This document shows, piece after piece, positions 24,271-33,586 of a stretch of 64,000 nt of DNA (position 1 is the stretch's first letter; each line of letters opens with the position of its first letter). Position numbers and translations under genes: made by a program. Source of the stretch: Bacteroidaceae bacterium (GTDB taxonomy: Bacteria; Bacteroidota; Bacteroidia; Bacteroidales; Bacteroidaceae); the NCBI GenBank assembly GCA_024688885.1, contig JAILDV010000046.1:1-64000 (forward strand). The letters are read 5' to 3'. The notes beneath the pieces were generated by a model, which saw nothing but the letters and a program-made list of their open reading frames with translations, ran no database searches and was not told the DNA's origin.

Positions 24271-25768
24271 TTGCAAACTGTTTGTGTCGTGTAAAGAAAT
24301 AGGTTAAGGTCAGCAGGAGAGTATAGCAGAGGATGGTCGTGAGTGTGTTGGGATGCCATTCAATTGTTGCGAAAGGAAATGAGGCTATGGCTTCGGTGAT
24401 ACTGTTCATGGTGGTGGCTGTCCAGTTGAGCAGGTCGGTGAGGAAACTATTGATGGGGGCGCACCAGAGAAATGCCCACCAGAGGATGGAACTCCACATG
24501 AGGAGATAGACAAAGAGGGTGAGGACAAGGTTGCTGAAGATGGAGAGAGTGGAGAAACTGCCGAAGTGGTAGGCTACGAGTGGTGCTGTGAAAAGGGTGC
24601 AGATAAATGTGATGGCAATGATTTGGAGAATAAAAGGCGTTCTGGCGTTGATGAAGTGCTGGCTTAAAAGACCGATGCCGAGAATGGAGGCAAAAGATAG
24701 CTGGAAACCGATGTCATACAAATAGAAAGGATTGATGCAAAGCATGACGAAGAAGGCAATGGCGCAGGGGTTGAGGGATATGGCTTCTCGGGAGAAGCTT
24801 TGGCAGAGCAGGAGAATGGTGAACATAAGGCTGGCTCGAATGAGCGAGGGTGATGCACCCGCTATGAAGGCATAGAGCCAGAGGACTGCAATGATGAAGA
24901 GGTTGCTGACCCATTGCCAACGAAGGGGAAGCAAGGGCTTGAGGAAGAAAAACTGTATGATGAGGATGATGATGCCGACGTGGAAACCTGAAAGGGCAAG
25001 TACGTGACTGACACCCGCATGGGCATAAGCCGTGCGGGTGTCTTTGGAGAGGTGGGACTTCTGCCCGATGGTCATGGCTTCGATGATGTTGCCAGCTTCT
25101 CCGTTGATACCATGCTCATCATAGATGGTGTGCAGTTTTCCTTGCAAAGATTTTGCTATGGAGAAGAGCGACGGGGATGATTGGCAAGAATGAACAAACC
25201 ATTGGTTGGGTGGAGTATAAGCAGTAGCGCAGATTCCTCGATGGAAAAGATAAGTGTTGTAGGTTTTGAAGGTGTCGTTCTCGCAGGTGTTGGTGGCGTT
25301 GAGGTGACGAATGTTGGCAAAAATGGTGTCACCAATATGAATGGTGGAGAACGTGATGCTGTCATGCTGGGGCGCTACCTTGTCTTTTCCAATATATAAA
25401 AGAAGTTGCACCCCATTTTCTTGTTCCAACAATAGTGCCCACGAACGGGCTTTTTCTATTGGTGCTTCTGTCAGGACACCTTGACAGAAGGTGGTATCTT
25501 GGGGCGTTCCTTGTTCTATGTGTCGATATTTTTCCGTGTGAAACGTCATGCCGATGAGGAAGAAGAGGAACATGACAATCACTCCGAACTTACTATCTCT
25601 ATAAATATCGGAGGTCTTGATGAAGAAAAAGGAGAAGGCGAGTACGGCACAACAAAGAATGAACAAAACCACCAAGTCCATGTGGCTAACAAATAGATTC
25701 GCCCCAATCATTCCCAAGGTGAAAGGAATGATGAGGCGAATAAGAGGGTACAGTTCCCACTTCATCAC
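24260..25768 (-). CDS. ComEC/Rec2-type DNA-uptake channel protein, short form
   Basis: 502 residues with many membrane segments. The N-terminal DUF4131-type region (first about 190 residues) contains a small soluble beta domain. The competence domain carries the family signature HVLALSGFHVGIIILI. The C-terminal metallo-beta-lactamase-like nuclease domain found in the long forms is missing; the protein ends in a hydrophobic segment and RHKQFATRL. ComEC forms the inner-membrane channel for single-stranded DNA in natural transformation. The start overlaps the rpe stop by four bases. Confidence 0.85.
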   Translation of the reverse strand: MMKWELYPLIRLIIPFTLGMIGANLFVSHMDLVVLFILCCAVLAFSFFFIKTSDIYRDSKFGVIVMFLFFLIGMTFHTEKYRHIEQGTPQDTTFCQGVLTEAPIEKARSWALLLEQENGVQLLLYIGKDKVAPQHDSITFSTIHIGDTIFANIRHLNATNTCENDTFKTYNTYLFHRGICATAYTPPNQWFVHSCQSSPSLFSIAKSLQGKLHTIYDEHGINGEAGNIIEAMTIGQKSHLSKDTRTAYAHAGVSHVLALSGFHVGIIILIIQFFFLKPLLPLRWQWVSNLFIIAVLWLYAFIAGASPSLIRASLMFTILLLCQSFSREAISLNPCAIAFFVMLCINPFYLYDIGFQLSFASILGIGLLSQHFINARTPFILQIIAITFICTLFTAPLVAYHFGSFSTLSIFSNLVLTLFVYLLMWSSILWWAFLWCAPINSFLTDLLNWTATTMNSITEAIASFPFATIEWHPNTLTTILCYTLLLTLTYFFTRHKQFATRL

Positions 25769-26412
25769 AACCCCTTTAATTCTTTGATGCGTTCTTCTGG
25801 GTTTTCGGCTCCGAAGACGTAGCTGCCGGCTACGAGGACATCGACGCCTGCGGCGACGAGCCGGGGGGCGGTGTCGTGGTTGACGCCACCATCCACTTGG
25901 ATGAGGGCATGGCTGCCGCTGCTCTGTATAAGCTGCTTGAGTTTCTTGACTTTCTCGATGGAGTGTTCGATGAATTTCTGTCCTCCAAAACCGGGGTTGA
26001 CGGTCATGAGGAGCACCATGTCAACGTCTTGGATGATGTCGTCGAGCACACTCACGGGTGTGTGGGGGTTGAGGGTGACGCCTGCCTTCATGCCGGCATC
26101 GTGTATCTGCTGGATGGTGCGGTGAAGGTGGGGACAAGCTTCGTAGTGCACGTTCATCATGTAAGCTCCGAGTGCCTTGACCTGCTCGGTGAATTTGCCG
26201 GGGTCAACAATCATCAGGTGTACGTCGAGGGGCTTCTTGCATATCTTGGCGACGGCTTGGAGAACAGGGAACCCGAAACTGATGTTGGGCACGAAGACGC
26301 CGTCCATCACGTCGAGGTGGAGCCAGTCGGCTTCACTGCGGTTAAGCATGTCGATATCTTTTGTCAAATTGGCAAAGTCGGCTGCGAGGAGGGAGGGGGA
26401 GAGAGTTATCAT
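25765..26412 (-). CDS. rpe: ribulose-phosphate 3-epimerase
   Basis: 215 residues. Interconverts ribulose 5-phosphate and xylulose 5-phosphate in the pentose phosphate pathway. It has the TIM-barrel motifs SPSLLAADFANL, HLDVMDGVFVPNISFG, HLMIVDPG, MTVNPGFGGQKFI and QVDGGVNHDTAPRLVAAG. Full length. It sits between a coiled-coil membrane protein (39 bp upstream) and comEC (ATGA overlap). Confidence 0.95.
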   Translation of the reverse strand: MITLSPSLLAADFANLTKDIDMLNRSEADWLHLDVMDGVFVPNISFGFPVLQAVAKICKKPLDVHLMIVDPGKFTEQVKALGAYMMNVHYEACPHLHRTIQQIHDAGMKAGVTLNPHTPVSVLDDIIQDVDMVLLMTVNPGFGGQKFIEHSIEKVKKLKQLIQSSGSHALIQVDGGVNHDTAPRLVAAGVDVLVAGSYVFGAENPEERIKELKGL

Positions 26413-26451
26413 TATATTTAGTTAGGAATTTGGAGTTTTTAACATCAACTT

Positions 26452-27375
26452 TCATTTCAGGGTGAAAGTGGTTTGTCCTATCATCTGTTTGTCACAGAAG
26501 AGGAAGAGTTTGTAGGTGCCGGCTTCGAGGAATTCGGTGACGTCGGTGTACATGGTCACTTTCTCTTCTTCGCCTGTGTAGTCAATGTATTTCTTTTCGG
26601 TGTACTCAAGGGTGGTGTTCTCATAGGGGAACGTGCCTTTATTGCCCATGACGGAGTTGTCGGGCTTGAGAATGCGGGCGTAGAGGGTGCGCTGTCCGTT
26701 CTGTGCGGTGACGTTCTTGACGATGGTGAAGCCGAAGGCGAGTTTCTTGACGTCCTTGACTTTCTTGGCGTCTTTGCTTTTCTTGTCTTTGGGAGTGACC
26801 CAGAATCCAGTGGCATCGAGTTGGGCGGCGATGTTCACCTTGTCCTTGAGTTGGTTGCGCTCGGTGGAGAGGTTGGTGATCTGGGTGTTTGCCACGCTGA
26901 TCTGTTCCTTGATTTGGGTGTTCTCTTCGTGGAGCGACTGGTTGATGCGGTTGAGGGAATCAACCTGCATGATGTAGCTGCGGAGGACTTCGCGCAGAGA
27001 GGCGATTTCGGCTTTGAGCCGTTTGATTTCAGCAGCGTCTGTGGCTTTGGTGCGTTCGAGCTCTTCAAGCAACTGTTGGGTGTGGCGACGCTCGTTTTCT
27101 ATCTGCGCGATGAGGCTGTCGTTGCTGAGCTGGCTCTGCAGCATCTCATATTGGAGGTCGAAGTCGCGGTATTGGGTTTCCATCTCCTGCTTTTCGAGTT
27201 CGGCAAGTTCCTTGAGGTCTTCGTTCTCCTGCAGGAGGGGTTTGGTGTAGAAGTGGTGGTAGGTGAGCACAGCGGCGGCGATGGCGATGAGTGCCACGAC
27301 GACTCCGATGATGATGAGGAGGGTGCTGTGCTTCTTTCCCTGTTGTTCTGTCTGTATGTTTGTTTGTTCGTCCAT
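26452..27375 (-). CDS. single-pass membrane protein with long coiled coil
   Basis: 307 residues. One membrane helix (TLLIIIGVVVALIAIAAAVL, about 18-37) is followed by about 140 residues of heptad-rich coiled coil (QLLEELERTKATDAAEIKRLKAEIASL). The C-terminal domain is beta-rich and about 110 residues long (KLAFGFTIVKNVTAQNGQRT...). A lysine/aspartate linker (PKDKKSKDAKKVKDVKK) joins them. Probably an envelope scaffold; no catalytic motif. It is the first gene of the operon with rpe and comEC and has its own promoter. Confidence 0.75.
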   Translation of the reverse strand: MDEQTNIQTEQQGKKHSTLLIIIGVVVALIAIAAAVLTYHHFYTKPLLQENEDLKELAELEKQEMETQYRDFDLQYEMLQSQLSNDSLIAQIENERRHTQQLLEELERTKATDAAEIKRLKAEIASLREVLRSYIMQVDSLNRINQSLHEENTQIKEQISVANTQITNLSTERNQLKDKVNIAAQLDATGFWVTPKDKKSKDAKKVKDVKKLAFGFTIVKNVTAQNGQRTLYARILKPDNSVMGNKGTFPYENTTLEYTEKKYIDYTGEEEKVTMYTDVTEFLEAGTYKLFLFCDKQMIGQTTFTLK

Positions 27376-27406
27376 GTCTTTTGGGTGGTAATTGCTATAT
27401 TCTTTG

Positions 27407-27414
27407 CAAAGGTA
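27407..27414 (-). promoter_or_regulatory. -7 promoter element for the coiled-coil-rpe-comEC operon
   Basis: TACCTTTG on the minus strand, 31 bp before the start at 27375. Confidence 0.65.
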
Positions 27415-27419
27415 GTAAA

Positions 27420-27452
27420 GAATTAGGAATTAGGAATTAGGAATTAGGAATT
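27420..27452. repeat. GAATTAG 7-bp tandem repeat between divergent promoters
   Basis: Four-plus exact units of GAATTAG lie between the divergent -7 elements at 27414 and 27460. Changes in unit number would alter the spacing upstream of both promoters. The same heptamer builds the array inside mfd. Confidence 0.85.
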
Positions 27453-27459
27453 ATTTTCA

Positions 27460-27467
27460 TACCTTTG
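27460..27467 (+). promoter_or_regulatory. -7 promoter element for the DHH phosphoesterase gene
   Basis: TACCTTTG, 20 bp before the start at 27488. The region where a -33 element would lie is the GAATTAG array. Confidence 0.65.
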
Positions 27468-27487
27468 CAAAAAATAAGTGGAAGTAC

Positions 27488-28525
27488 ATGCTGAAAAGAG
27501 TGATTACGCCGCAGGAAGTGGCGATGGCGAAGAAGGATTTTGATGAGTGCAGGAACGTGGTGGCGGTGTGCCACACGTCGCCTGATGGTGATGCGATTGG
27601 CTCGTCGTTGGGCTTGTATGAGTATCTGAAGCGGAAGGGAAAGCAGGTGACGGTGATTGTTCCGAACTATTTCCCCGATTTTCTGCACTGGATGAAGGAT
27701 GCGGACAAGATTGTGCGTTTTGACCGTCAGAAGGCGGCTTCGTATGCGGCGCTGAAGTTGGCTGACTTGATTTGCTGTATGGACTTCAACGATATGAGGA
27801 GGATTGACGAGCTGGGTGTGGCTGTGGGGAGGATGCGCTGCAAGCGGTTGCTGATTGACCACCATCTTGACCCTGTGCGTGAGCAGTTTGGTCATATCAT
27901 CTCGCACCCGGAAATGAGCAGCACGAGTGAACTGCTGTTCCGTCTGCTGGATGCGATGGGGGAGACGAAGAACCTGACCTTCGCGGCGGCGGAGGATTTG
28001 TATGCGGGCATTGCGACGGACACGGGCTTCTTCTCGTTCAACAGCAATGACCCCGACTTGTTTGTCATTGTGAGTGAACTGATGAGGAAGGGTATAGACA
28101 AGGACCGCATCAACCGCAACATCCAGAATAACTACTCGGCTGACCGACTGAAGTTCATCGGGTATGTGCTGTATGAGAAGCTGCAGGTGTTTCCCGACCT
28201 GCACGCTTCGGTGTTTGCCATCAAGAAGGAGGAGCTGGCGCAGTTCCACTATGTGAAGGGTGATATGGAGGGTGTGGTGAACATGCCGCTGCAAATCAAG
28301 GGGCACAAGCTGAGCATCGCTTTGCGGGAGGATACGGAACGTCCGCTCATTAGGGTGTCAACACGTTCGGTGGATGACCTGCCTTGCAACGAGTTCTGTG
28401 AACAGTTCTTTAATGGTGGCGGTCACAAGAATGCGGCTGGCGGCACACTGGAGTGCTCGATGGAGGAGGCGGTTGAGCTTACGATGAAGGCGCTGGAGGA
28501 ATGGAGAGAAAGGCTGGAGAATTAG
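27488..28525 (+). CDS. nrnA: DHH/DHHA1 phosphoesterase, NrnA-like (oligoribonuclease / pAp phosphatase)
   Basis: 345 residues. The DHH domain has the metal motifs HTSPDGDAIGS, MDFND and LIDHHLDP. The C-terminal DHHA1 domain ends in FFNGGGHKNAAGG, which binds the substrate. NrnA-type enzymes finish degrading short RNA pieces and dephosphorylate 3'-phosphoadenosine 5'-phosphate. Activity on cyclic dinucleotides (GdpP-like) is less likely because the PAS/GGDEF and membrane parts of GdpP are absent. Confidence 0.85.
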   Translation: MLKRVITPQEVAMAKKDFDECRNVVAVCHTSPDGDAIGSSLGLYEYLKRKGKQVTVIVPNYFPDFLHWMKDADKIVRFDRQKAASYAALKLADLICCMDFNDMRRIDELGVAVGRMRCKRLLIDHHLDPVREQFGHIISHPEMSSTSELLFRLLDAMGETKNLTFAAAEDLYAGIATDTGFFSFNSNDPDLFVIVSELMRKGIDKDRINRNIQNNYSADRLKFIGYVLYEKLQVFPDLHASVFAIKKEELAQFHYVKGDMEGVVNMPLQIKGHKLSIALREDTERPLIRVSTRSVDDLPCNEFCEQFFNGGGHKNAAGGTLECSMEEAVELTMKALEEWRERLEN

Positions 28526-28656
28526 GAATTGAATCCCTGAACTTTAACTAAGCAAACGTCGATAACTCCGAGCGAAGCGCTCACTTTTATAACTCTATAA
28601 CTCCCATAGAAGTCGAGTTTGCGAACTTATATGAAATAAATAAAATTCTATATGAT

Positions 28657-30663
28657 ATGAAGAAAAAGGTTGTGTTTTTAATGACGATGCTGGCTGCGTT
28701 GGGTGTGAGTGCTCAGGTGGCGAGTGTGGCAAGTCCTGACGGACGACTGAAAGTGAATGTGGATGTGAAAGGTGGAAAGCCTGTGTATGAGGTGACGTAT
28801 GACGGAAAGCAGATGCTGGATGAGAGTCCCCTGGGTTTTGTGGCAGACAATGGTGACTTCTCGCAAGGGGTGAGCTTTGTGGAGAAGAAGGAGGCGCATC
28901 TGGCGTTTGATTATGACCTCTCGCGCTCGAAGTTCAGCAAGGTGCATGTTGATGCGAACCAGCTGGTGGTGACGCTGAAGAATGCGCAAGGCAATCCGTA
29001 TGACGTGGATTTCCGCGTGAGCAACAATGACGTGGCGTTCCGCTATGCCATTCCGAACCATCCGAGCCGCCGCAACGAGAAGAAGTTCTCCATCCGTATC
29101 ATGAAGGAGGCGACGGGCTTTGATTTCCCAAGTCAGACGACGACGTTCCTCACGCCCCAATCTGATGCAATGATTGGTTGGAAGGGCACGAAGCCCAGTT
29201 ATGAGGAGGGTTATGGCTATGACGAGCCGATGAACAAGCGGAGCCAGTATGGACATGGATATACGTTCCCAGGGTTGTTCCATATCGGGAACGCGTGGGT
29301 GCTGGTGTCGGAGACGGGTGTGGATTCACGCTATTGTGCTTCACGTCTCAGCGACATGAAGGGTGACGGTCTCTACACCTTGGAGTTCCCCATGCCGGAG
29401 GAGAACAACGGTAACGGTACGGTGGAGCCAGCGTTTGCCCTGCCCGGTGCAACTCCTTGGCGCACTATTACGGTGGGTACATCGCTGAAGCCTATCGTGG
29501 AGACAACGATTCCTTGGGACTATGTAGAGGCTCGTTATGACACGCCTCATCATTATGAGTTTGGTAAGGGTACATGGAGCTGGATTGTGTGGCAGGACAA
29601 CTCCATCAACTACGACGATCAGGTGAAGTACATCCAGCTGTCGAAGGCGATGGGCTTCAAGTATGTGCTGATTGACAACTGGTGGGACACGAACATCGGT
29701 GAAGAGAAGATGACGGAGCTGGTGAAGTATGCGCAGAGCCAAGGTGTGGATGTGTTCCTATGGTACAGCTCCAGCGGTTGGTGGAACGATATTGAGCAGG
29801 GACCTATCAATGTGATGAGCGACCCCATCAAGCGTAAGCAGTATATGCGTTGGATGAATCTGATTGGTGTGAAGGGCATCAAGGTGGATTTCTTTGGTGG
29901 TGACAAGCAGGAGACGATGCGCCATTATGAGCAGATTCTTTCTGACGCTGATGACAACCACATCATGGTCATCTTCCACGGATGCACGATTCCCCGTGGA
30001 TGGGAAAGGATGTACCCCAACTATGTGGGCAGTGAGGCGGTGCTGGCTTCGGAAAACATCTATTTCAGTCAGGGCGCTGCGGACAAGGAGGCTAAAGATG
30101 CTGCCACGCATCCGTTCATCCGTAATGCCATTGGTTGCATGGAGTTCGGTGGCTGTTTCATGAACCGCCACATCCGCAAGGGTAACCGTGGGGGCAACAC
30201 CCGCAAGACTTCGGATTGCCACGAACTTGCCACTTGCATCCTTTTCCAGAATCCTATCCAGAACTTCGCCATCACGCCCGAGAATCTCCCAGCTGACGGT
30301 ACTGACATGTCAACCATCGACTACAACGCCCCCGGTGCTCCTGCTCCTGCCATCAGCATGGACTTCCTCAGAGATGTGCCGACCACATGGGACGAAACGG
30401 TGTTCATAGATGGTTACCCGGGCAAGTATTGTGTGCTTGCCCGCAGGAATGGTGACACGTGGTATATAGCAGGCAATAATGCCACGGGCGCACCGCTTAC
30501 TCTCAAACTGAATCTTCCCATGCTGCAGAAGGGTGACAAGGCAACACTCTATAGCGACAACCTCAAAGACCGTGAGCCTCAGAAGACGGAACTGAAAGTG
30601 AGCAACCCGAAAGCTGTCAGTGTCACGATGGTGGATCAGGGAGGATTTGTGATTATTAAGTGA
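28657..30663 (+). CDS. glycoside hydrolase family 97 protein (likely retaining alpha-glycosidase)
   Basis: 668 residues with a signal peptide (MKKKVVFLMTMLAALGVSAQ). The N-terminal beta-sandwich (about 22-280) is followed by a TIM barrel and a small C-terminal beta domain, as in SusB relatives. The block GIKVDFFGGDKQ at about 407-418 has an Asp where retaining GH97 alpha-galactosidases have their nucleophile. The block WERMYPNYVGSEAV near 460 supplies the likely acid/base Glu. A retaining alpha-galactosidase-like activity is therefore more likely than the inverting SusB glucosidase type; this is inferred from motifs only. No SusC/D pair is nearby. Confidence 0.88.
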   Translation: MKKKVVFLMTMLAALGVSAQVASVASPDGRLKVNVDVKGGKPVYEVTYDGKQMLDESPLGFVADNGDFSQGVSFVEKKEAHLAFDYDLSRSKFSKVHVDANQLVVTLKNAQGNPYDVDFRVSNNDVAFRYAIPNHPSRRNEKKFSIRIMKEATGFDFPSQTTTFLTPQSDAMIGWKGTKPSYEEGYGYDEPMNKRSQYGHGYTFPGLFHIGNAWVLVSETGVDSRYCASRLSDMKGDGLYTLEFPMPEENNGNGTVEPAFALPGATPWRTITVGTSLKPIVETTIPWDYVEARYDTPHHYEFGKGTWSWIVWQDNSINYDDQVKYIQLSKAMGFKYVLIDNWWDTNIGEEKMTELVKYAQSQGVDVFLWYSSSGWWNDIEQGPINVMSDPIKRKQYMRWMNLIGVKGIKVDFFGGDKQETMRHYEQILSDADDNHIMVIFHGCTIPRGWERMYPNYVGSEAVLASENIYFSQGAADKEAKDAATHPFIRNAIGCMEFGGCFMNRHIRKGNRGGNTRKTSDCHELATCILFQNPIQNFAITPENLPADGTDMSTIDYNAPGAPAPAISMDFLRDVPTTWDETVFIDGYPGKYCVLARRNGDTWYIAGNNATGAPLTLKLNLPMLQKGDKATLYSDNLKDREPQKTELKVSNPKAVSVTMVDQGGFVIIK

Positions 30664-30765
30664 AAAGTGAAGAGTGAAAAGTGAAAAATCTAAGTCACCT
30701 GCCATGTGGGGTGTAGGCGTCGCATTAGCCTAATTTTCAACTGTCAACTGTCAATTATCAACTTA
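30658..30765. repeat. dispersed GTGAAAA-flanked element, copy 3
   Basis: GTGAAAA/GTGAAGA heptamers are followed by the core GTGAAAAATCTAAGTCACC and CTGCCATGTGGGGTGTAGG. The mirrored GTGAAAA side is missing; AACTGTC heptamers follow instead (30738-30765). The TGA stop of the GH97 gene is the first TGA of the repeat. This occupies nearly all of the gap before aroB. Confidence 0.7.
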
Positions 30766-30772
30766 AAATTTC

Positions 30773-31819
30773 ATGGCAAATAAGGTAGTTATTTCGACGA
30801 ATATAGCGCAAGCACTGACGGAGGCTGTGGGAGAGGTGAAGCACGACAGGCTGTTTCTCCTGATGGATGAAACCACCCATCAATTGTGTCTGCCTGTGGT
30901 CAAGGACATCCCCTGCCTCAGTGAGGCTATACATATCATTATTGGTGCCACTGACACCCACAAGACATTGGACACGCTGGCAAAGGTGTGGACAGAACTG
31001 GGCAATGGAGGTGGTACCCGCCACTCACTGATGGTGAATCTCGGTGGAGGTATGGTCACCGACCTCGGTGGCTTTGCTGCCAGCACGTTCAAGCGTGGCA
31101 TCAAATACATCAACATCCCCACCACACTCCTCAGTATGGTGGATGCCAGTGTGGGTGGAAAGACGGGCATCAACTTCAATGGTCTGAAAAATGAAATCGG
31201 CGTGTTCAATGCTCCTGAGACCGTGATTCTCGACGCGGAGTTCCTGAAGACGCTCGACCATGAGAATATCCTTTCAGGCTATGCCGAGATGTTGAAGCAT
31301 GGACTCATCTCCAATAACGAGCACTTTGCGGAACTTCTTAATTTTGACCTCAACTCCATTGACTATCAGCACCTTGCTCAAATGGTGGGCACCTCCGTTG
31401 CTGTGAAGGAGCGCATTGTGGAGGAAGACCCGCTGGAACATGGCATCCGTAAGGCTCTGAACCTCGGACATACAGCAGGTCACGCTTTCGAGAGTTGGGC
31501 ACTGAGCCGCAAACCCTATCTGCATGGTTATGCGGTGGCTTGGGGACTCATCTGCGAACTCTATTTTTCTTGCATCAAGACTGGATTCCCCACTGACAAG
31601 ATGCGCCAGACGGTGCGTTTCATCAAGGAGCATTATGGCATCTTGCCCGTCACCTGCGATGACTACGAGGAGTTGTATGGCTACATGACGCACGACAAGA
31701 AGAACACTGCTGGTATCATCAACTTCACCCTTTTGGGAAACATTGGAGACATCCGCATCAACCAGACAGCCAATAAAGAGGAGATCTTTGAAATGCTGGA
31801 CTTCTTTAGGGAAAGTTGA
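30773..31819 (+). CDS. aroB: 3-dehydroquinate synthase
   Basis: 348 residues. Second step of the shikimate pathway: DAHP to 3-dehydroquinate, using NAD and a divalent metal. Signatures: NLGGGMVTDLGGFAASTFKRGI, NIPTTLLSMVDASVGGKTGIN, the metal-binding Glu region SGYAEMLKHGL and LNLGHTAGHAFE with metal-binding histidines. Full length, with the start at 30773 immediately after an AACTGTC repeat. It is 28 bp upstream of rfbC. Confidence 0.95.
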   Translation: MANKVVISTNIAQALTEAVGEVKHDRLFLLMDETTHQLCLPVVKDIPCLSEAIHIIIGATDTHKTLDTLAKVWTELGNGGGTRHSLMVNLGGGMVTDLGGFAASTFKRGIKYINIPTTLLSMVDASVGGKTGINFNGLKNEIGVFNAPETVILDAEFLKTLDHENILSGYAEMLKHGLISNNEHFAELLNFDLNSIDYQHLAQMVGTSVAVKERIVEEDPLEHGIRKALNLGHTAGHAFESWALSRKPYLHGYAVAWGLICELYFSCIKTGFPTDKMRQTVRFIKEHYGILPVTCDDYEELYGYMTHDKKNTAGIINFTLLGNIGDIRINQTANKEEIFEMLDFFRES

Positions 31820-31847
31820 ATGTTATTATATTTAATAAGGAATAGTT

Positions 31848-32417
31848 ATGATTAACGTGATTGACACTGAGATAGAGGGTGTGAAGATTATTGAGCCTAA
31901 GCTCTTTGGCGATGCTCGGGGATACTTCTTCGAGTCGTTCTCGCAGCGTGAGTTTGAAGAGAAGGTGTGCAAGACGGTGTTTGTGCAGGACAACGAGAGC
32001 CAGTCGGTGGCTGGTGTGGTGAGAGGCTTGCACTTTCAGAAACCTCCGTTCACACAGGCGAAATTAGTGCGTGTGGTGAAGGGCGCTGTGCTGGATGTGG
32101 CTGTGGACATTCGCAAGGGAAGTCCTACGTTTGGCAAGCATGTGGCATGTCTGCTTTCAGCGGAGAATCATCGTCAGTTCTTTGTGCCTCGTGGTTTTGC
32201 ACACGGATTCGCTGTGTTGAGCGATGAGGCTGTATTCCAATATAAATGTGATAATTACTATGCCCCTCAGAGTGAGGGCGCCATTGCGTGGGATGACCCA
32301 GATTTGGGCATAGACTGGCAAGTGCCTACGGAGAACCGCATCCTCTCGGAGAAAGATGCGCATCACCCACGACTGAAGGATGCCGAACTGGTGTTCGACA
32401 TCAACGTGCCTATTTGA
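31848..32417 (+). CDS. rfbC: dTDP-4-dehydrorhamnose 3,5-epimerase
   Basis: 189 residues. Third enzyme of dTDP-L-rhamnose synthesis. Cupin fold with the family signatures GDARGYFFESF, VVRGLHFQKPPFTQAKLVRVVKGAVLDVAVDIR, the catalytic His/Tyr regions GLHFQ and FQYKCDNYY, and FFVPRGFAHGF. rfbA, rfbB and rfbD are not in the window. It converges with a GT2 gene with a 12-bp gap. Confidence 0.93.
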   Translation: MINVIDTEIEGVKIIEPKLFGDARGYFFESFSQREFEEKVCKTVFVQDNESQSVAGVVRGLHFQKPPFTQAKLVRVVKGAVLDVAVDIRKGSPTFGKHVACLLSAENHRQFFVPRGFAHGFAVLSDEAVFQYKCDNYYAPQSEGAIAWDDPDLGIDWQVPTENRILSEKDAHHPRLKDAELVFDINVPI

Positions 32418-32429
32418 TTCAGATTGTAA

Positions 32430-33434
32430 TTATGCTTTTCTGGAAGATTTGTCCAATGCAATTCTAAGGGCAATCTTCCAAGCATCCTTACCTCCCAACA
32501 TCGTGTAGAAGCGGAGGAGGTTGCCGATGAACTTTTGACTGGCAGTCGGGTTGAAGTTGTCTTTTCTGAAAAGGGTTAATGACTTGACCGCCAATTTGTA
32601 GTTGTTGGACTTACCCCTTGACTTTTCACGTTGCATGTGTCCTAACAGGATGCTGGTGCGCAGATAGAGTGGATACATCAGCAGGTCGAGATGTGGATAG
32701 AGGCATGACAAATGCTGTGCGTGATAGTGAGAGAGGGGTTGAAGTATAGAAGACTGCATATCGTTGATGGCCGCCATCAAGGTGCGGTTGAAGTTCTTGT
32801 AGTTCAGAGAATAATTGTCACTCAGCACACTGTCCTTGCTGGCAATGATTTCGTGGAAAGCTTTCTCCTTGAACCACAAAATTTTGGGCTGATGCAACAT
32901 CACACGTAAGCCCAGTTCCCAGTCTTCCCAAGCACGACAAGCCGTGTTCCAAGCACCGATGGACTTCAAGAAATCTGTACGGAACAGCATGTTTGCAGTA
33001 CCTAACACATCACCCAAAATCTGCACACGTGGGTCTTCGGTAGGGATGTAGGTGCGGATGAAGGACTTGCCGTTGACCACCCGTTTGGTGGGGACTGCAA
33101 TCATGTCATAACCTTCGACGTTGGCATTGTAGAAAGTGGACATGAAGTTGTAGTCGAAGATATCATCGCTGTCAAAGAAATACACCCATTCGGTCTTGCA
33201 AGACTTGAGTCCCTTGTTGCGTGCAGCGGCAGCACCGGGGAAGGTCTCTCGGAGAAGCGTGGTGTTGGGACGGTTCTTGATGTATTGTTCGCAGAACTGG
33301 TATGTGCCGTCCGTGCTTTCGTTGTCCACAATGATGACCTCCTTGGGAGCGATGCCCGATTTCAGAATGCTGTCGAGCGTCTTTCCTATGTGATCTCGTC
33401 TGTCTTTTACAGGGATGATAACGGTGATGTCCAT
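32430..33434 (-). CDS. GT2 family glycosyltransferase
   Basis: 334 residues. GT-A domain with VIIPVKDRRDHI, VDNESTDGT and the DxD-type motif YFFDSDDIFDYNFM, plus the acceptor-side block AWEDWELGLRVMLH. The C-terminal 110 residues are helical and basic, without a clear membrane segment. Envelope or surface glycan synthesis is likely; donor and acceptor are unknown. Its TATCTTTG promoter is back to back with that of the glycosyltransferase at 33587. Confidence 0.85.
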   Translation of the reverse strand: MDITVIIPVKDRRDHIGKTLDSILKSGIAPKEVIIVDNESTDGTYQFCEQYIKNRPNTTLLRETFPGAAAARNKGLKSCKTEWVYFFDSDDIFDYNFMSTFYNANVEGYDMIAVPTKRVVNGKSFIRTYIPTEDPRVQILGDVLGTANMLFRTDFLKSIGAWNTACRAWEDWELGLRVMLHQPKILWFKEKAFHEIIASKDSVLSDNYSLNYKNFNRTLMAAINDMQSSILQPLSHYHAQHLSCLYPHLDLLMYPLYLRTSILLGHMQREKSRGKSNNYKLAVKSLTLFRKDNFNPTASQKFIGNLLRFYTMLGGKDAWKIALRIALDKSSRKA

Positions 33435-33456
33435 GTTGATAGAATTATTTTGGTTG

Positions 33457-33464
33457 CAAAGATA
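33457..33464 (-). promoter_or_regulatory. -7 promoter element for the GT2 gene
   Basis: TATCTTTG on the minus strand, 22 bp before the start at 33434. Confidence 0.6.
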
Positions 33465-33471
33465 AGTAATT

Positions 33472-33504
33472 TAAACTAAAAACTAAAAACTAAAAACTAA
33501 AAGT
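33472..33504. repeat. ACTAAAA 7-bp tandem repeat between divergent promoters
   Basis: About four units of ACTAAAA lie between the two divergent -7 elements. This is the same arrangement as at 27420, with a different heptamer. Confidence 0.8.
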
Positions 33505-33559
33505 TTTAATAACTGGTCTTTTTTTGTAGGTGCAAGTATACTTTTACGTTTAGTTTTCC

Positions 33560-33567
33560 TACCTTTG
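33560..33567 (+). promoter_or_regulatory. -7 promoter element for the glycosyltransferase at 33587
   Basis: TACCTTTG, 19 bp before the start codon. Confidence 0.65.
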
Positions 33568-33586
33568 CAAAAATTATAGGAAAAAG

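Noticed and set aside
26473-27426. 317-aa plus-strand ORF opposite the coiled-coil gene
   Set aside because: It is the complement of a coiled-coil coding region; the promoter and the signal/membrane segment support the minus strand.
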